From contig JAJIRX010000700.1 of assembly GCA_023853785.1 (NCBI GenBank), forward strand, positions 1-41,854: DNA of 41,854 nucleotides, given 5' to 3'. This document shows positions 23,660 through 37,147 of this stretch, in pieces. This stretch comes from Psilocybe azurescens. Lineage: Eukaryota; Basidiomycota; Agaricomycetes; Agaricales; Agrocybaceae. The notes below the pieces were generated by a model. It was not told the DNA's origin, made no database searches, and worked only from the letters and a program-made list of their open reading frames with translations. How positions within the stretch are numbered: the first letter of the stretch is position 1; the number at the start of each line of letters is the position of its first letter. The position numbers and the translations under genes were made by a program.

Positions 23660-24287
23660 AATTCCCTAGTTTTCCTTATCCAACCGCGACGCAGATCTAG
23701 CTTGTACGTTCTATCTACACCATTTCTTGTTTAGCCCATACACCATGTTCTCTGTAATATATGACATAGATTATTCAGCGTGGGCTTGCGCTGTTCATCG
23801 TACGCTTGAAACCAAAGGAACTACAATAATCAAGCATTATCTACATATCCATGGTAGTCTGGGCCTATGTCGAGGAAAATCAACGCCATCCCCTATCGTG
23901 CTAGTTCTCGAAGGGGTGGATCGGATGTGTTTGGGATCGGATATGGGATCTGTCCATGTCCAGTCATCCCAGTGTCCTCTTCGCGAGCGTTGACATTGTC
24001 GGGATGGATTGCAGGTTCACGACGGGGCAAGACGTCGATCCAACGTCGATCGCTCCCTGGAATTCTATGTTTATTCAATTTGCATCCTATATGCAGCAAG
24101 TGAGCTTCGCTTTGTTTGTCTGTCTTGAATATGCCAAATAGCCCACACGTTGCGCAACTACGTCATCACTCCTCTTACAACATTACAACATGTTAATTGA
24201 TTTTGGAGCAGTCCAAAGGTATTTAAACCTCCATTCTCCTGTTCTCTCGTTTTCACTTTCTTTCTTATAATTACTTCAAAAACCACG
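23660..24287. other. Intergenic region, promoter of the stress-type gene
   Basis: No gene is seen. The last 70 bp carry a TATA-like element followed by a CT-rich leader. Confidence 0.5.
24220..24227 (+). promoter_or_regulatory. TATA box of the hydrophilic stress-type gene
   Basis: TATTTAAA lies 68 nt before the ATG at 24288 and is followed by a long CT-rich leader. This layout is typical of strongly inducible fungal promoters. Confidence 0.6.
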
Positions 24288-26117
24288 ATGGCCGACAATA
24301 TTGTTCACACAACTGACAATAACCCAGCTCTGAAAGACGAGCAAGTCACCTCACCTCGAAACGAATCTTCCAATCCTGCTTCATCTACGCTGAATGCTCT
24401 GGGTCCTGTTGTATCCGAATCCTATCCTTCCGACAAACCTTTTGCCGAGCATGCGAGCAATCCAGCAACTCCTGGCGATCTTTTCCCCGGGGCCTTCCCA
24501 AAGGCAAAAGACAATCAACCCAGCAGCTTCAATCAAGACGCAGACTACGTCAAGGAAGCCGCCTCAAATGCTCTAGAAACAGCCAAAGACTATGTGTATA
24601 GTGCCGGTGAAGTCGTTGGAGGGTATTTGCCTAAATCCGTCGCAGCCTATTTCCGTGAGTGGGAATACTAGATCGCGAATTTGAGTGCTCGCTAACCTCC
24701 TGAATGTACAGCTAATAACGGGTCGCCCAAACAAAGCCGCGAGTCACTGCAATATAATACACGAGTCGCCCAGAATAACTCCATCGGCTCTGAATCTAAC
24801 TCGGAGACGCTGCCTGGACCTGGCCCCCACGGCGAAACCCTGGAGGACGCGCATATCCCAGAGGACGCCGGCATCACTGGTACTAGAGTCATCGAGGACC
24901 ATAGCCTCGTCGCCCAAACTCCAACTAAAACCAAGTCTACCGCGTCTGATACCACCGGACCCACAAAACCCGAGCATAATACGCTTGTCCCACCCAGCAT
25001 CGGAGCAATTGGCGACTATCACGATGATTCAAACGACGTCAGAGGCGGGGATGTGAGCACATCGCCAAAGCAGCCTGATGGTGCCAGCACGGATGCGAGC
25101 ACTCGTACCCTCACAGGGAGTCACGTCGACACATGGGGCCATGTCACGACGGCCGCAAACTCCACACACGAATCCCACAAAGCAGATATGCTAAATACTG
25201 ACGGGACGATGAAGACCTCTTCCTCCGCTGCCGACAACCTCCAACACGATTTCAGCGCGGTGCAGGAGAAAGAACACAAGGACCCGGACAACAATGCCGA
25301 CAGACCTGAATTCGAGCACCATCCTGAAGAGACGCGTCATATCAACGCTCCACCTGTCTCCGAGTCGACTGACAAGTCCGCTGCGCCCCACGTCACGTCC
25401 CCAGTTACGGCGGGTCGCGAACACCTCGCCGTGATCGAAAAATCTACCAAACCTCGATCCGACTCGAAGCCTTTCTCGCATCAGGACTCTTTGAGGTCGA
25501 CTGTGGCCACACCTGGGCATGATGGCCATGGCCAAGCCTCTGAGAAGGGCAAGGAGAGAGAGCCCTTCGGAGACGTCGCGGCTACTACACATACTGCCGC
25601 CGCTGCGCCTGAACCCACCGAAACTGGAGCCTGGGCCGGCTCTGTCGTCACCGGAATCGACACCTCTGCTTCGCGTCCCACCATCAACAACGCGCCCACT
25701 GAAGGTACCGGAGCTTGGGCTGCAAATATCGTCTCCGGACTCGATACCCCTGCGGCTGATCGTACCGCCGCCGCCACCACCACCACCAACAATTTCGCTG
25801 GCGCTACCTATCCTACAGCGCCTTCTGCAGGGGCGGCCAAAGTGAACACCATCGGCACAGACGGCACTACACCTATAATAACGAAAGACCTCCCTGACAC
25901 TCCCGCCGGCGACCACCACGACGGTGCGGTGTCCTCTGCCTCTGCTGCCAACTCGAACTCGAACTCGAAGGCGAAGAATAACGGATCACCTACGAAACCC
26001 AAATTCATGGACAAGCTTCGCGGCGAGATGAAGATCATCTCAGGAAAATTGGAGCATAGCCATGAGAAGATCGAGGAAGGGAGGAGGTTGATGGGCAAGT
26101 CGAGTTTGAAGAACTGA
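24288..26117 (+). CDS. Hydrophilic disordered protein, LEA/stress-like
   Basis: I do not recognise a named family. Two exons, joined at an intron from about 24653 to 24711 (donor GTGAGT, acceptor TACAG), keep one frame to 26117 and give about 590 residues. The protein is rich in Asp, Glu, His, Ser, Thr, Pro and Ala with almost no hydrophobic core. Near the N-terminus an amphipathic helix is likely (DYVKEAASNALETAKDYVYS). Two internal repeats share TGAWA and GxDTxA (around ETGAWAGSVVTGIDTSA and GTGAWAANIVSGLDTPA). The C-terminus, KFMDKLRGEMKIISGKLEHS then EEGRRLMGK, is a helical motif of the kind found in CsbD-like stress proteins. A TATA box and the composition suggest a desiccation or starvation role, but this is inference. 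No frame break is seen. Confidence 0.72.
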
Positions 26118-26884
26118 TTTTTTCTCTGTTCTGGGTCCTTTTGAAATCTTCCTTTTATTTTTGCCTGATCTGCTGGAGGTCGTTTCGTGCAGGACTGATG
26201 ATGGTGGTCGAATGTTGGATATAATACCAGACGTATGTATAATCATTGTATCTTGTAGTTTCAAGGTATTTTTACAATAATAACTTCGTCACGATCTATC
26301 ACTTATGTATGATATGTGGAAGAGTAAAATGTGGAGTGATTACTACTGCGAAGACGCGGACTTCAAATCGAACTATATTCAAACCCTTCACCCGACCTCG
26401 TATTCAATCGAATTAATGTCCATTTTGTTCTTACCGCATCGCGAGAATCCACAGGAAAAGTAGAAAGTAGTTATCAAAGAAAAAGAACGGAAAAAAGAAA
26501 CATCTACTACTAACTCCCGTCCAAAGAAAACCAAGGAGTAATTTTTTGGTTTTGAAAAGGGCCTCCAAGAATGAACGAAAGAAAGTATGAAAGAAGTATT
26601 AAAGAAGAAAAAAAAAGAATCGGGAAAGTAGTCAAGACGCAAAGAACAAAAGCCGATCCGATGAAAAAAGGAAGGTCCATAAAAGTACAGTAATATTCGT
26701 TATTCGTTTGTCCGTGGTACTTTATCTCTGCAACACAAAAGGGTCCTGAGGGTTCGACAAGGGATGCGTCGAAACGTGAAAACCGAAAAAAAGGAAGGGA
26801 GTGGGACGAAAGGAGAGTATGTCTAAAACGTTCAAACTGTCCTCATGCATTACCAACGCCGTCATCTACGTGTCTCACTCCTCT
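26118..26884. other. Convergent intergenic region with GA-rich tract
   Basis: This region lies between the 3' ends of the stress-type gene and GFA1. From about 26440 to 26830 the plus strand is GA-rich, so the GFA1 sense strand is pyrimidine-rich after its stop codon. No gene is seen. Confidence 0.5.
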
Positions 26885-29445
<2,561 letters not shown>

Positions 29446-30838
29446 GTTGAGATTGGGGGCGGCGGAGTAAAACTGTCGACGACATCAGACACGACAACGA
29501 CGACGTGAAACACACGATACGTTACCTAGAAGCGATAAAAGGTGGGAAAGGGGGAAAAGACGCGTTGGAGGAGAAAAGGAAGAGATGATTGATGAGCAAG
29601 TTCAAGTTTTAGCACGACCTTGATATTGGATTTTAGGGGCCGCAAGCATGAACAAATAAAGCCGCCCTTCATCGCCTTCGATGTCTCTCTCTTGAACTGT
29701 ATCGCCTTTTGTTGGAAATCCACTGGGATACCGGCTATTGAGCGCTGTCTGGATGTACATCCTGGTTCTATATGCCTCTGCGGCCGTGGTCTTTTCTCCA
29801 CCCCGCCAACGATTCACACCGTGTCAACCCACCAGCCAACTTCGCTTCAATGATTTTCACTAACCATAATCCGAGAAAAAACAATCTCACACCAATCTTA
29901 TAGTCAATTGAAAATAGATATACAACGTAGTATTTTTATTTTTTATCTCTCCCGAGTCTACTACCGATCACACTGACGAAAAAATTTCTGGAAGGGTTGA
30001 TTCATAACAATGTCGGTGACCATACCTCCGAGTCAGCAATAACTCACAACGAGCAGCCATTATGGGGTCGACTAGATCTCAGTCTTCCAAGCCACAAGGT
30101 CCGCCTTTCTTGTTCATCGTTGACATGGACAAGGAACATACATGTACCACACATAGGAGCTCAGGTCAGGGTTGAACGTCGCGCCAAGAATATTTCCGGA
30201 TCCTCGTGCATTACTTTCCAGTGTCGTCATATTGACATTTCAAACCGCGGAAATGACAGAGCAATCATGGGAGTCCATTACTGGTGAAGGCCATTAGCCT
30301 CAGTTAACCGCTGCTCGGAGCTCGTTGCACATCATCCTAATTTCTTTCACCGACGGTGCATCCTGCCCGCACTGAGAAATCGAATTTAGGTCCACGCGAT
30401 TCCACGCGTCGTTGAGAGAATAGCGGCAAAGCCACCGGCACCGCTTTATGATCATTGGCGCTTTGCGGAGTTGCAGACATGTTCCTTCCCAAAGTTTTCT
30501 ATTTTTACTCCTATCTCGGGAGTGACAGAAGCAAACTACGCTTTCTGATAGTAAAACGTCAGCGGAGGCCAGCGGGCAGCGCTCAACACCCTCTCGGTGG
30601 GCTCGGTAACTCATTGGCGAATAAGGATAGGTGCACCGCTCTACGCTAGAGTATCTGCTAAGGCTCGGCTGTCCAAGTGTGGCGAAGTTATGTATCTGAG
30701 TGACCATGAGTATGCGAAGGGTAATGTAAGAATATGGCTCTTAGTAAGCAGAGGCACCTGTACATTTGTCTCTCGTAGACAGCCTTCAATATAATGTGAA
30801 CATGAGTGTGTGGGATGTTCACGATTATATGAAGTCTG
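29446..30838. other. Intergenic region, GFA1 promoter side
   Basis: This region holds the GFA1 promoter and unexplained sequence up to the second MITE. Open frames are short and show no conserved motif. Confidence 0.45.
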
Positions 30839-31260
30839 TTTTTGTCACGCCCCAAACCATGTCAGAAAATGTTTATGTAAAGTGCAGAGTTCTAAATTAT
30901 TTCGTCCTCAATTTAATGCCACGATGGAAGTTTTATTCACAAATTTAAGGAGAAGAAATTTCATACAAGACCTCAATTTTTGAATAGCAAAAATAATTGG
31001 ATATAGTTTTCCAACTACTCTCCAGCCAAAGCCTGGGTCATGTTTCTCTTTCCTGCCCAGATCCTCCATTCGAAAAGCGACAACGAAATATTTTTCCCTC
31101 AGCATAGGGTTTAATTAGCATTGAGGTAGCTGAAATAATTTGCTTTGTCTCCAAAACTAATTTCAATAGCCCCGTCGTCGCATCGAGTGAACGCGACGAT
31201 ATTCGAGTTCCACACTTGACATAAGCATTTTCTGACACGGTTCGAGGGGCGCGACAAAAA
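30839..31260. mobile_element. 422-bp MITE with long (about 55-bp) imperfect inverted repeats
   Basis: The left end (TTTTTGTCACGCCCC at 30839) and the right end (its inverse GGGGCGCGACAAAAA ending at 31260) match over about 55 bp. The block GTGTCAGAAAATG/ATGTCAGAAAATG and the TTATGT segment are included. CTG flanks both ends (30836-30838 and 31261-31263) and may be a 3-bp target duplication. There is no transposase. The repeats are diverged, so this is an old non-autonomous element, unrelated to the one at 15855. Confidence 0.72.
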
Positions 31261-33415
31261 CTGGACTACCTGTAGGTGGTGATTGATCCCTCATCTGACT
31301 TGACCACTTCCATCATTGACAACGGTCTTCTTGAATTACGTATAAATGGCAAGCGGGATGATACGTACGGTATAACACCCTCTGGTCAGCGGGCCTCGGG
31401 CGAAATTCCACCGTTACCCTTTTCTAGGAAGATAAAGTCTCCGCGCCAGAGCCTCGCTTGAGACAATAAAAGCCAGCAGACAGATCTTTCGTCTTTTAAG
31501 TTGAACTTCCGTGCTTCTTAAATCCTGTCTAAAATAGGCGCACACCATGATCAAGGCCTTTCAAGTCGGGGCAGCAAAGACAGAAACTGAGATGATTCCA
31601 GCAATATTTATAATATATCTACCATCATATATCTGTAATTGATTCGACCGTGTCAAGTATGCAATATCTATTGGAAATCCTTGGGAAATGCAAGAAGATG
31701 CAAGAGGGCTCTCAGGGAGGGCCCGGAGACAGATAATGTTATCACAGCTCATCACACTGTATCAGAGTATAGGGGTCCCCTCTAAATCTAATTTCAGCTG
31801 TGTAGAGATAGGTCTGTGTATTGAGTGCTTCGTATTTCCTGAGGGTAGTCAACAGATCTACATTTATATATACTGAACTAATCATGATCATGAGCAGAAT
31901 CAAAATTGGAGCTCAAGACCCCAGCCCCAACAGAGTCTCTAGAGATAAACTGGCCGGTCAAGCCTTATCATGGCTGAGATAGCAACGCGGTAAGTAGTAC
32001 CAGGGATTCCAATAAAAGACTGGCCGCAGCTAGTCCGGCCATCAAAGTAGTAGGCAGGCCATCCCAGTCTCGTACTACAGACTGCTAGCTATACTACAGT
32101 ATTAGCATAGATTACAAGTTTATGGGGTCTAATCTCATAGCCGAAGGGGGCCAATTCAAGTCGAGCGAGACTCAGTGCACGAACAGGAAGAGAGGGTTAT
32201 GAGTTGTTTCTAAATTGGGAACCAGTGATGCTTTGAATTTGAAAAGTCTAGACCCATCACATGCACTACACGGCTCGGCCATATCCTTCGGGCCGGCTCA
32301 TTGGAACGATGTTCGTTCGTTCGTGTTAGTCGGTTCACTGGTTGCTCCTCAGTGTCAACCTTTCAAGTTCCATTCTTTGGTGCTTCCCTCATTATATATC
32401 TAAAACATCAACGAATTGATCAGGAGCCTAGCAAAATTATATGCAGCTGACAGAACTGTCATGTTATTGCTGGCATGCCTGTTCGACTTGTGTTAGAGGT
32501 GTAACGGTCAGTGTCTTGTATATCTCAGTTCATCGTCAAGCTGCTCTCATACATTAGATTTGAACGGATCAGGCGTTTTCTTTATTTATAAAAGACTGTA
32601 CACTGCAGCAAGTGAGCTGTGCGTTCACCTGACTCAATTGGCTAGACCAGGTAATGCACATCGCTTTTAAACTAAACCGCCATCAAACCATTACTTCACT
32701 AACTTCATAGCAAACCTCTCACTACGAAATCTTGTTTAGCGACGAAACAACCCACGCATAACTGCGGTAAAGGATATTTCTCTCAATACATATAGAACAA
32801 ACATAGCGCCCTCTTCTCAGTTTCATGTACCGTGATACTTGGAATGAAATCTAGGAAGTATTGATGAATACTCGGTATGCCCCATTCTCCGCGTGCAAAT
32901 CCCAAATGAAGGTCTTCAGAACAGACCGATAAAGCTCTAGTGAGAGATATCGCGGATTATCAACAAAACCTGGTGATGATCGTGCTAATCATGGCTCAAC
33001 AGGACAGGCAGGGGCAGAATCGTACGAAAAGCATTTCCAAATATAACTTTGCCACTGGCACGAGACGACTGAAGCTGTGCCGTATTGATTGTGAGATTGC
33101 ATCGCCCTGTGTTTTGGTCGGATCCTTCTCGCAAGTGTCGGACGGAAGTATAGACATGACGACGCTTCCGACTTCGCCTTATGTACTATAAGTATGCAGG
33201 ATCGAATCATCTTGGCGAGCTCTTCGTACTTCCGAAGCCCTCCTCGTCCTCGAGCTTACACGCTCTGTATATTAGCCAGCAAAAGCATTCTAGACAAGAC
33301 TATTCGTTCGCCTTTTAATATCAGGTGCGGTATGGTTCGCAATATCGGAGTCAAATCATCTTACTTATTTTGTCTGAACAAGTTTCCTCATCGTCGTACT
33401 ATAAACCTCACTAAT
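31261..33415. other. Gene-poor intergenic region
   Basis: I find no conserved coding, RNA gene or clear repeat in this 2.1-kb stretch. The segment around 31975-32110 contains several short GGCC and TAGTA words that may be remnants of older insertions, but no boundaries can be drawn. Confidence 0.4.
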
Positions 33416-34420
33416 ATGGGCTTCCCTTCCACTATTTATCGACTTCTAGGCGCATGTTCCTCCGCTTCGGCCTGCGAAGATATTAACTCAGAAGAAAAGG
33501 CCACCGAGTCATACCAAAAATATATCCAATCACTCGAAACACCCGATATCAACGATTTTGACGCTGTCATTGCTCATTATTGTGATGCAGTCGATATCCA
33601 TTACGAGAACGATCCTACATATCTTCCTACAACACTCAATATCGCGAGTGATGTATGGAACTCCTACGAGAAGGGTGGAAGAAATCCAGCGGTACTGCCA
33701 GAGGTTGTATGTATACACGAAGACGCATTCAAGCGTTGCGAGTACGCCGACACCAAGTCGGAGGGTTACATCCGTCTCCTCATAAACCTTGGGAAGGCTT
33801 ACTCCATCCTCTCCGATACTAACAAGGCGGAGTGTACAAGCGCGCTGCTGAAGTCAGTTGAATACCTCGAGCGCGCACTCGCCTTCTCTAAAGAACACCC
33901 GGGACCCAATTCGCAGGATGACAACGCTGAAGTGAGCCTTACGCTTGGTATCGCCTCATGGAGACTATGTGAGCTCGAACGGCGGGATATTGGATTAGAC
34001 CTTGTGATAAACCGACTCTCCGCGGCTTATCATTGCCAGGGTGGGCTATCCGAATTCTCCTTCAGCAATCCCCTCCCAGATTCGCAGAACTTGGCATCTG
34101 CGGTCCAGTATTTACATGAAGTTATCGATCGGAGTCCACCATCGGCCCAGTTACGAGATGCATCTCTTTATCACCTATGTCAGGCGCTTCTTCTACGATA
34201 CGAGCTCAAGGCGAAAGGATCTAGCAAACGACATGATTTGATACGCGCAGAGGCAGTCGCCCGTACCGCTATGCCTATTGTATCGCAGGACATCCATGTC
34301 AAGTTCAAGGATACTCTAATTGTCATCACAGACTGGAAGGACCAGGCAGCCCATGCCGGGTCGCTGCATGCAAAGCCGTCCCTCCCCAGTCGGGCTACCC
34401 GGCGTTCGTATGGATTTTAG
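33416..34420 (+). CDS. Unrecognised protein, probably helical (TPR-like)
   Basis: An uninterrupted frame of 334 codons begins at the ATG at 33416 (GFPSTIYRLLGACSSAS); the frame stays open upstream to 33194, so a longer N-terminus is possible. I do not recognise the family. The protein looks all-helical, with repeated segments such as DALYHLCQALLLRYE-like and LLKSVEYLERALAFSKEHPG that resemble TPR helices. Segments like SEGYIRLLINLGKAYSILSD and AEVSLTLGIASWRLCELERR fit the same pattern. There is no signal peptide or membrane segment after 33416. The frame ends shortly after DWKDQAAHAGS, and other frames stay open to about 34758. The true C-terminus may therefore be longer if a homopolymer error occurs near 34385, as seen in other genes here. 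Confidence 0.6.
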   Translation: MGFPSTIYRLLGACSSASACEDINSEEKATESYQKYIQSLETPDINDFDAVIAHYCDAVDIHYENDPTYLPTTLNIASDVWNSYEKGGRNPAVLPEVVCIHEDAFKRCEYADTKSEGYIRLLINLGKAYSILSDTNKAECTSALLKSVEYLERALAFSKEHPGPNSQDDNAEVSLTLGIASWRLCELERRDIGLDLVINRLSAAYHCQGGLSEFSFSNPLPDSQNLASAVQYLHEVIDRSPPSAQLRDASLYHLCQALLLRYELKAKGSSKRHDLIRAEAVARTAMPIVSQDIHVKFKDTLIVITDWKDQAAHAGSLHAKPSLPSRATRRSYGF

Positions 34421-37147
34421 GCTGGGTGGTTGCGCATTCAGCACTTCCCGAGCACCGCGCACCCTCCCAAATCCAACAAGCCAAGTCATTTTCACCACCT
34501 GGGCCCTTTCAGCTCATCCGAACACACGAATTCAAAAATCATCAAAACCCATCGCTTTCGCTCAATCAATTGGACACCGGGTATCACCTCCCAACCGTAA
34601 ACCCAGGGCAGCTCGCAAGTGGTCTTTATCTGGCAGGAGTATCGTCTCAGCAAACTCTCAGAGTCAGTTATCATTCGGATCCAGCTACCATGCCCTCACT
34701 ACCCACACAAGAGTCAGAAGATTATAAGCTTGAACTGTTCTCTCGAAACTTCCGTTGACAAGAGTCCCTTGGCGAACTTCCTTTCATCATATAAGCATAA
34801 TACTCACCCTCAATATTCCATATATCGATTATTATTTATTTATTCACTAGATCGTCCTTTCGTCATGCCGTTTATGTTAAATACCATGGTAATAGAGCCA
34901 GTCTGAAGTCTTCGTTTCTAATTAACTCGAATTGTATTAATACGTGCCTGGTCGGTAGGTTCAGAAGTAATTAAGTATGTACATCCTCCCTAATTTTGTA
35001 GTATCACGCCTTTGCTACATATGCAAATGTAGAAGGTCAGTGTCAGACACTTCGCATACTTTAATCCGAGGTGTTTCAGTTCAAACTACATGGGGAGCCT
35101 CAATGAATACTGGTAAAGAAGTCATGAACACGAACATGTAGATCTTTGGCAAAGACAAACGCCTTTTTAAGTAACATCCAGACGAAATGGGGAGCCGACT
35201 CACATTAGTGCAGCGGCCGGAGAGAGCCTTTGCCTTAAATGCGAATAAGAAACTGCAAGACACTGCACGGAATGGTTCTAATGCCAGTTGGCCGGCGTAG
35301 GCGCCACCGTCGTACTGCACAGCGCCACAGTAGTAGCAGCCGCACTGTCTGTTCGCGCATTGAATGAAAATATGGTTGTACTACTAAAAGGACTATCTTG
35401 TCGACGAACTCGACGGTTCGCTCCCATAGATGCACCCTTTATTCCTCAGTCGGGCAGACCCAAGTCTGTAATTGCGTTTCTCGAAGCCTGCCACTTGCGC
35501 CTTCTCGGACGGTAAAATTGACCTTCTGGTTCTGGACTTCTGGTTCTGGATACCCTGGTTCTATGAGTATATGTATAACAAAATTGAATGGAAGTCAAAG
35601 GCTATTTTAAATTTGGGACGTTCTAATGTGGAGGATCATGAAAGTCGTAAATGAAGGAGATTATGTCATCCCCTGACTTTCATCGTCCACGATCATCATT
35701 ATGGCCGCCATAAAAGATGTATAAATAATCAGACCGCGAAAAATCACCCAAATAAACTTGATGCTATGCCGACTCGGAGAAATTTATAAAGTCAATCACT
35801 TCGAAAAGTACAAGGAAAGTGGGATCTATTGACAGCTTGACTTTGGGCGCCATGATAAGATGTGCAATCGACGATGCAAGTATATGACAAACCTGTTGTC
35901 GTCCCAGGCACAATTCCCGTGTTCAACGGAATACATAAGTACCAGAGACAGAATTCACTCCACAATCGTTGTTTTGGAGAGTGATGATGGTGTTTTGATG
36001 AGATAGTACTGACGCCTGCAAGAAAAAAAATACACGCACTCATATTTGCAGTCGCCGACCTGAGATAGATTCACTTCATATGGTGTAACATATTTTTAGT
36101 GAGTATATTGCAGATGTCGCAAGAGCGATTACTTTGCATTTGCCATTGGTTTGCTCAATTTGCTATCACATCGCTCCCCAGCGGCAACCCCATAGTCCAG
36201 ACGGCATGCGGCTGTGCCGAAGTGACCAAATGCGTACAAGCAAATGCAAGTTCGGTAGACTGGCCCGGCCTTCCCGACGCACCCGACGACAAGCCGACAA
36301 TTTCTCAATCTAACCATACCGAACTTGCCCGCTGCTGTTCGTTCAGAGTTCGGTTCGGTATCAGAACCTCCTGCTGTACCCGTAATGATCTCTCCTATAC
36401 TCTATACTCTACGTCGAGACGTATACAGAGAGCCACAACCTTTAGGTATGACTTTTATCTTGTAATTTTGAATGCTTCAAGACTCCTTCTAACGGTTTCT
36501 AATGACTAACAGTCTTTCAGTGCGTTGATTGGCCCTCTAAAAGAATATCCATGATGCAACAACGAAAGTTTGCTTAGCGGACGGTGAACTGGCCGGGCCA
36601 GGGGCCAGATTGAGGGTTCTATCATAGAACGTTAACTTAATGGTCTGTTGACATGGTGTTTTTCCTATGATTTTTCACTGAATCAAGTAAGGACCGGGCA
36701 TGATCTAATTGGGGCTGAGGACCCAACTTTTAATATCGATATTTGGACGTAACTCGCTTACACTTGTGCTCCTCTGCGGCCTCGAGGCTTGTTGACCTCT
36801 GAACACAGAGTTAGAAAAATCGAGTTTAATACCGATTTTTTAAGTCGTAATCGATGCACACTGAGGTTAACTTTGCAAACTAGTGTCTTCCTCAACAGTA
36901 TATGGGACGGATTAAGGTTATCTATGAAGGCTTTTTTGGAAGGCTTAAAATATCGTGAAGGTCCGTTGGCAGGCGATCCAAAGGTTTTCCGTAATATCCC
37001 CATGCAGAAAAGTCTATACATAGAATAATCCCGACGTTCAAAAACCCCAAAGTGAAGGACAGCATTTTTGAGCCTGACCTTCATCCTTCATACCCTCATC
37101 ACTGGCCCCTCCTCTTCATAATCCGTGTTCATCTCCTGGTCTTCAAG
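34421..37147. other. Gene-poor intergenic region
   Basis: No conserved gene is seen. Small items are a short TTCTGG/CTGGTT tandem around 35520-35565 and a 15-bp palindrome GTTCTATCATAGAAC at 36616-36630. Frames of up to 136 codons near 36100-36510 lack any motif or splice context that would support them. Confidence 0.4.

Noticed and set aside
25191..25919. 242-codon open frame opposite the hydrophilic stress-type gene
   Set aside because: It is the antisense shadow of a low-complexity, GC-rich coding region; it is Gly/Arg/Val-rich and has no motif or splice context.
35520..35565. Short tandem of CTGGTT/TTCTGG words
   Set aside because: Only two to three irregular units; too short to call a satellite or a functional array.
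36099..36509. 136-codon open frame in the region before the DUF6533 gene
   Set aside because: There is no recognisable motif, no splice sites joining further exons, and a base composition like the surrounding intergenic DNA.
36616..36630. 15-bp palindrome GTTCTATCATAGAAC
   Set aside because: It is a perfect 7-bp-arm palindrome, but it stands alone in gene-poor DNA with no U-tract or gene end next to it, and one such palindrome is expected by chance in a window of this size or slightly larger.
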